DNA of 8,495 bases from JAZNQL01 sp045531205 (GTDB lineage: Bacteria > Bacillota > Clostridia > UMGS1883 > UMGS1540): NCBI GenBank assembly GCA_045531205.1, contig JAZSDN010000023.1:1-8495 (forward strand), written 5' to 3'. How positions within the stretch are numbered: the stretch's first letter is position 1; every line of letters begins with the position of its first letter. The notes under the pieces were generated by a model, which was given only the letters and a program-made list of their open reading frames with translations, ran no database searches and was not told the DNA's origin. The position numbers and the translations under genes were made by a program. Of the stretch, positions 7,189 through 8,495 are shown one piece after another.

Positions 7189-8079
7189 ATGAAAGTATCA
7201 ATCGCACGTCGTTTATATGGAAAGTTGTTAAATTCTGTGTTTTGCTTGGCTACGCTGATTTCTCCAACTTTAAATACCAAATTAAGATACCGCTATCTTT
7301 TCAAAAAAAAGCTGAATTTGAAATCACCACAAACTTTTAATGAAAAATTGTTGTGGCTGAAGCTTAAAAAATATAATCACGACCCGTTGGTTATTAAATG
7401 TGCTGATAAGTATCGTGTCAGAGAATATGTAAAAGAATGCGGATATGAGGATATTTTAGTCGATTTGATAGGTGTTTGGGATTCTGCAAAAGATATTTTG
7501 TGGGACGAACTTCCGGATAAGTTCGTGTTAAAGTGGAATTTCGGCGCGGGAATGAACATAATTTGTGAGGATAAAAGTGTTCTCGACAGTAACGAAGTTA
7601 TTAAAAAAATGGAGCACTGGGAGAAAAACAAGTTTTGGTTAAGCCACTCTGAAATGCACTATAAATACATACCGAAGAAGATAGTGTGTGAAAAATTTCT
7701 TGAGGACACCGAAGAATCTGTTATTCCGGATTATAAAATCTATTGTTTTCACGGTAAGCCCGAAGCAGTGTTGGTGATGCACAATCGTGGTAAAGGTGAA
7801 ATAACAATTGAGTTTTTTGATACTGAGTGGAATCCGTTATGTAATTCTAATATATACAGTTCTTATGAGAAAATCTCTGCAAAGCCTTTGTGCTTAGAAA
7901 AAATGTTAGAAGCTGCAAAAGCCTTATCTGAACCTTTCCCGTTTGTAAGATGCGATTTTTATGTTGTTGGCGATTCCTTTTATTTGGGCGAACTTACCTT
8001 TACTCCTGCCGGAGGAATGTATACATTTAAAACTATAATAGACGGGAAAGATATGTCGGATTATCTCAATGTGCCGTGA
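7189..8079 (+). CDS. TupA-like ATP-grasp ligase
   Basis: A 296-residue protein of the TupA-like ATP-grasp family, named after an enzyme of teichuronopeptide synthesis in an alkaliphilic Bacillus. ATP-grasp enzymes form an acyl phosphate and join it to an amine. In capsule loci this family is presumed to attach an amino acid or peptide to a sugar carboxyl group, or the reverse; that role here is inference. Visible family marks are the N-terminal SPQTFNEKLLWLK (46-58) and CADKYRVREYV (71-81); the nucleotide-binding lysine strand KFVLKWNFGAGMN (111-123); EKFLED (168-173) at the hinge; PDYKIYCFHGKP (180-191); and the metal/ATP site FVRCDFYVV (252-260) plus GELTFTPAGG (267-276), with D256 and E268 as likely metal ligands. 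FGAG replaces the HGSG I recall in many relatives. It starts 46 bases after the flippase, probably in the same operon, but is AT-rich unlike it. Confidence 0.9.
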   Translation: MKVSIARRLYGKLLNSVFCLATLISPTLNTKLRYRYLFKKKLNLKSPQTFNEKLLWLKLKKYNHDPLVIKCADKYRVREYVKECGYEDILVDLIGVWDSAKDILWDELPDKFVLKWNFGAGMNIICEDKSVLDSNEVIKKMEHWEKNKFWLSHSEMHYKYIPKKIVCEKFLEDTEESVIPDYKIYCFHGKPEAVLVMHNRGKGEITIEFFDTEWNPLCNSNIYSSYEKISAKPLCLEKMLEAAKALSEPFPFVRCDFYVVGDSFYLGELTFTPAGGMYTFKTIIDGKDMSDYLNVP

Positions 8080-8205
8080 GGCGGCTGTTAGTTAAACGAT
8101 GTTATTGTGAAAAACAATTCAGGGAGGTACATGGTTGTTTTTTGGCGAAACTATTTTTAACATTCAATAAATTTTACAACTCAGCCACTATAATAAGGAG
8201 AAAAA
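8080..8205 (+). other. Intergenic gap with an orphan ribosome binding site and tiny frame
   Basis: This gap of about 125 bases has no convincing terminator, so the ATP-grasp transcript may continue into the lipoprotein gene. It contains a very good Shine-Dalgarno, AGGGAGG (8121-8127). The site is 3 bases from ATG 8131 (9 codons, MVVFWRNYF) and 7-8 bases from TTG 8135 (11 codons, MFFGETIFNIQ, stop at 8168-8170). The second frame has the better spacing and may be the start of a lost membrane-protein gene. A weak 5-bp hairpin lies at 8104-8118 and a TATAAT string at 8189-8194. None of these is a secure functional element. Confidence 0.4.
8195..8200 (+). promoter_or_regulatory. Ribosome binding site of the lipoprotein gene
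   Basis: AAGGAG lies 5 bases before ATG 8206. It fixes the start of the incomplete last gene and shows that the frame is a real translated gene despite being cut by the window edge. Confidence 0.85.
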
Positions 8206-8495
8206 ATGAAAGTAATTAGGATAATAATGGCTGTTGGTATTATGGCATTGACATTGCTTTTATCTGTGGCTTGTACAAACAATAAGATATGGCAGTCATC
8301 AAGCGATAATTTAACCAACAATAGCCCAACGGGTGATTTGATATGCCCGTGGGACGAAGAGGGTGCAAAGCAGCCTGATAAGTATACCTGGAAAGAGTTT
8401 ATTGCTTTGACAAGTGAACAGCAAACGGCATTTTATGAGTGGTTTTCATCTCCCCAAAATCTGGAAGACTGGCTGCTGGTTAATCAGCCGGACTC
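8206..8495 (+). CDS. Hypothetical lipoprotein, N-terminal part (runs off the window)
   Basis: The frame is open from ATG 8206 to the end of the window and gives the first 96 residues of an unfinished protein. The N-terminus is a short lipoprotein-type signal peptide: a basic start (MKVIR), a hydrophobic core (residues 6-19) and LSVAC with Cys23 as the likely lipidated residue. The -3 position of that lipobox is Ser, less usual than Leu or Val. A polar Ser/Asn-rich linker (24-42) follows, then PWDEEGAKQPDKY (48-60) and a compact segment TWKEFIALTSEQQTAFYEWF (61-80) ending in LEDWL. From memory, similar 'YTWxEFxxLTxEQQxxFxxxF' segments occur in uncharacterised clostridial proteins; I know no function. 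It would sit on the outer face of the cytoplasmic membrane. Whether it belongs to the polysaccharide locus is unclear. Confidence 0.8.
   Translation, partial: MKVIRIIMAVGIMALTLLLSVACTNNKIWQSSSDNLTNNSPTGDLICPWDEEGAKQPDKYTWKEFIALTSEQQTAFYEWFSSPQNLEDWLLVNQPD

Noticed and set aside
8104..8118. Small inverted repeat ATTGT/ACAAT after the ATP-grasp gene, as a terminator
   Set aside because: The stem is only about 5 bp, A/T-rich, and has no following T run.
8189..8194. Perfect TATAAT, a possible -10 box before the lipoprotein gene
   Set aside because: Transcription would begin at about 8201, after the ribosome binding site at 8195-8200, and no -35-like hexamer lies 16-18 bases upstream. It is likely chance in AT-rich DNA.

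Overview
The window is a stretch of bacterial chromosome, or a metagenomic contig, with moderately low G+C. All eight credible genes lie on the + strand. Strong AGGAG-type ribosome binding sites, tight gene packing, a BspA-type leucine-rich repeat protein and a small lipoprotein suggest a Gram-positive Clostridia-like gut bacterium (Oscillospiraceae/Lachnospiraceae-like). This assignment is inferred from style and was not confirmed by a search.

Layout. Bases 1-337 are the 3' end of a leucine-rich repeat (BspA/LRR_5) surface protein gene, followed by a strong intrinsic terminator (374-412). Six closely packed genes of a Wzx/Wzy-type polysaccharide locus then run from 428 to 7142: two GT4-like glycosyltransferases (428-1525 and 1539-2765), a multi-spanning polymerase (2762-3949), a hexapeptide-repeat acetyltransferase (3977-4648), a third, GNT-I/GT-A-like glycosyltransferase (4671-5849) and a flippase (5856-7142). 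A seventh gene, a TupA-like ATP-grasp ligase (7189-8079), follows after 46 bases. A 125-base gap without a convincing terminator (about 8080-8205) leads to the 5' part of a lipoprotein gene cut by the window edge (8206-8495). No stretch longer than 300 bases lacks a gene. No tRNA, rRNA, CRISPR array or transposase was seen.

How the genes work together (inference from families). The three glycosyltransferases would build a repeat unit on undecaprenyl diphosphate at the inner face of the membrane. The acetyltransferase would O- or N-acetylate it, the flippase would turn it outward and the polymerase would join units into a capsule or exopolysaccharide. The ATP-grasp protein suggests that an amino acid or peptide may be amide-linked to a sugar acid of the polymer. 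The priming phosphosugar transferase, chain-length regulator/tyrosine kinase and nucleotide-sugar genes are absent here and must lie elsewhere if the locus works.

Points worth a second look: the terminator ends 15 bases before the first glycosyltransferase, which has no Shine-Dalgarno; base composition changes sharply between genes; the ATP-grasp ligase implies an amino acid decoration; and a good ribosome binding site in the last gap precedes an 11-codon frame that may be a gene remnant. I found no clear evidence of an entirely new type of system. The window reads as a recognisable but mosaic polysaccharide locus.
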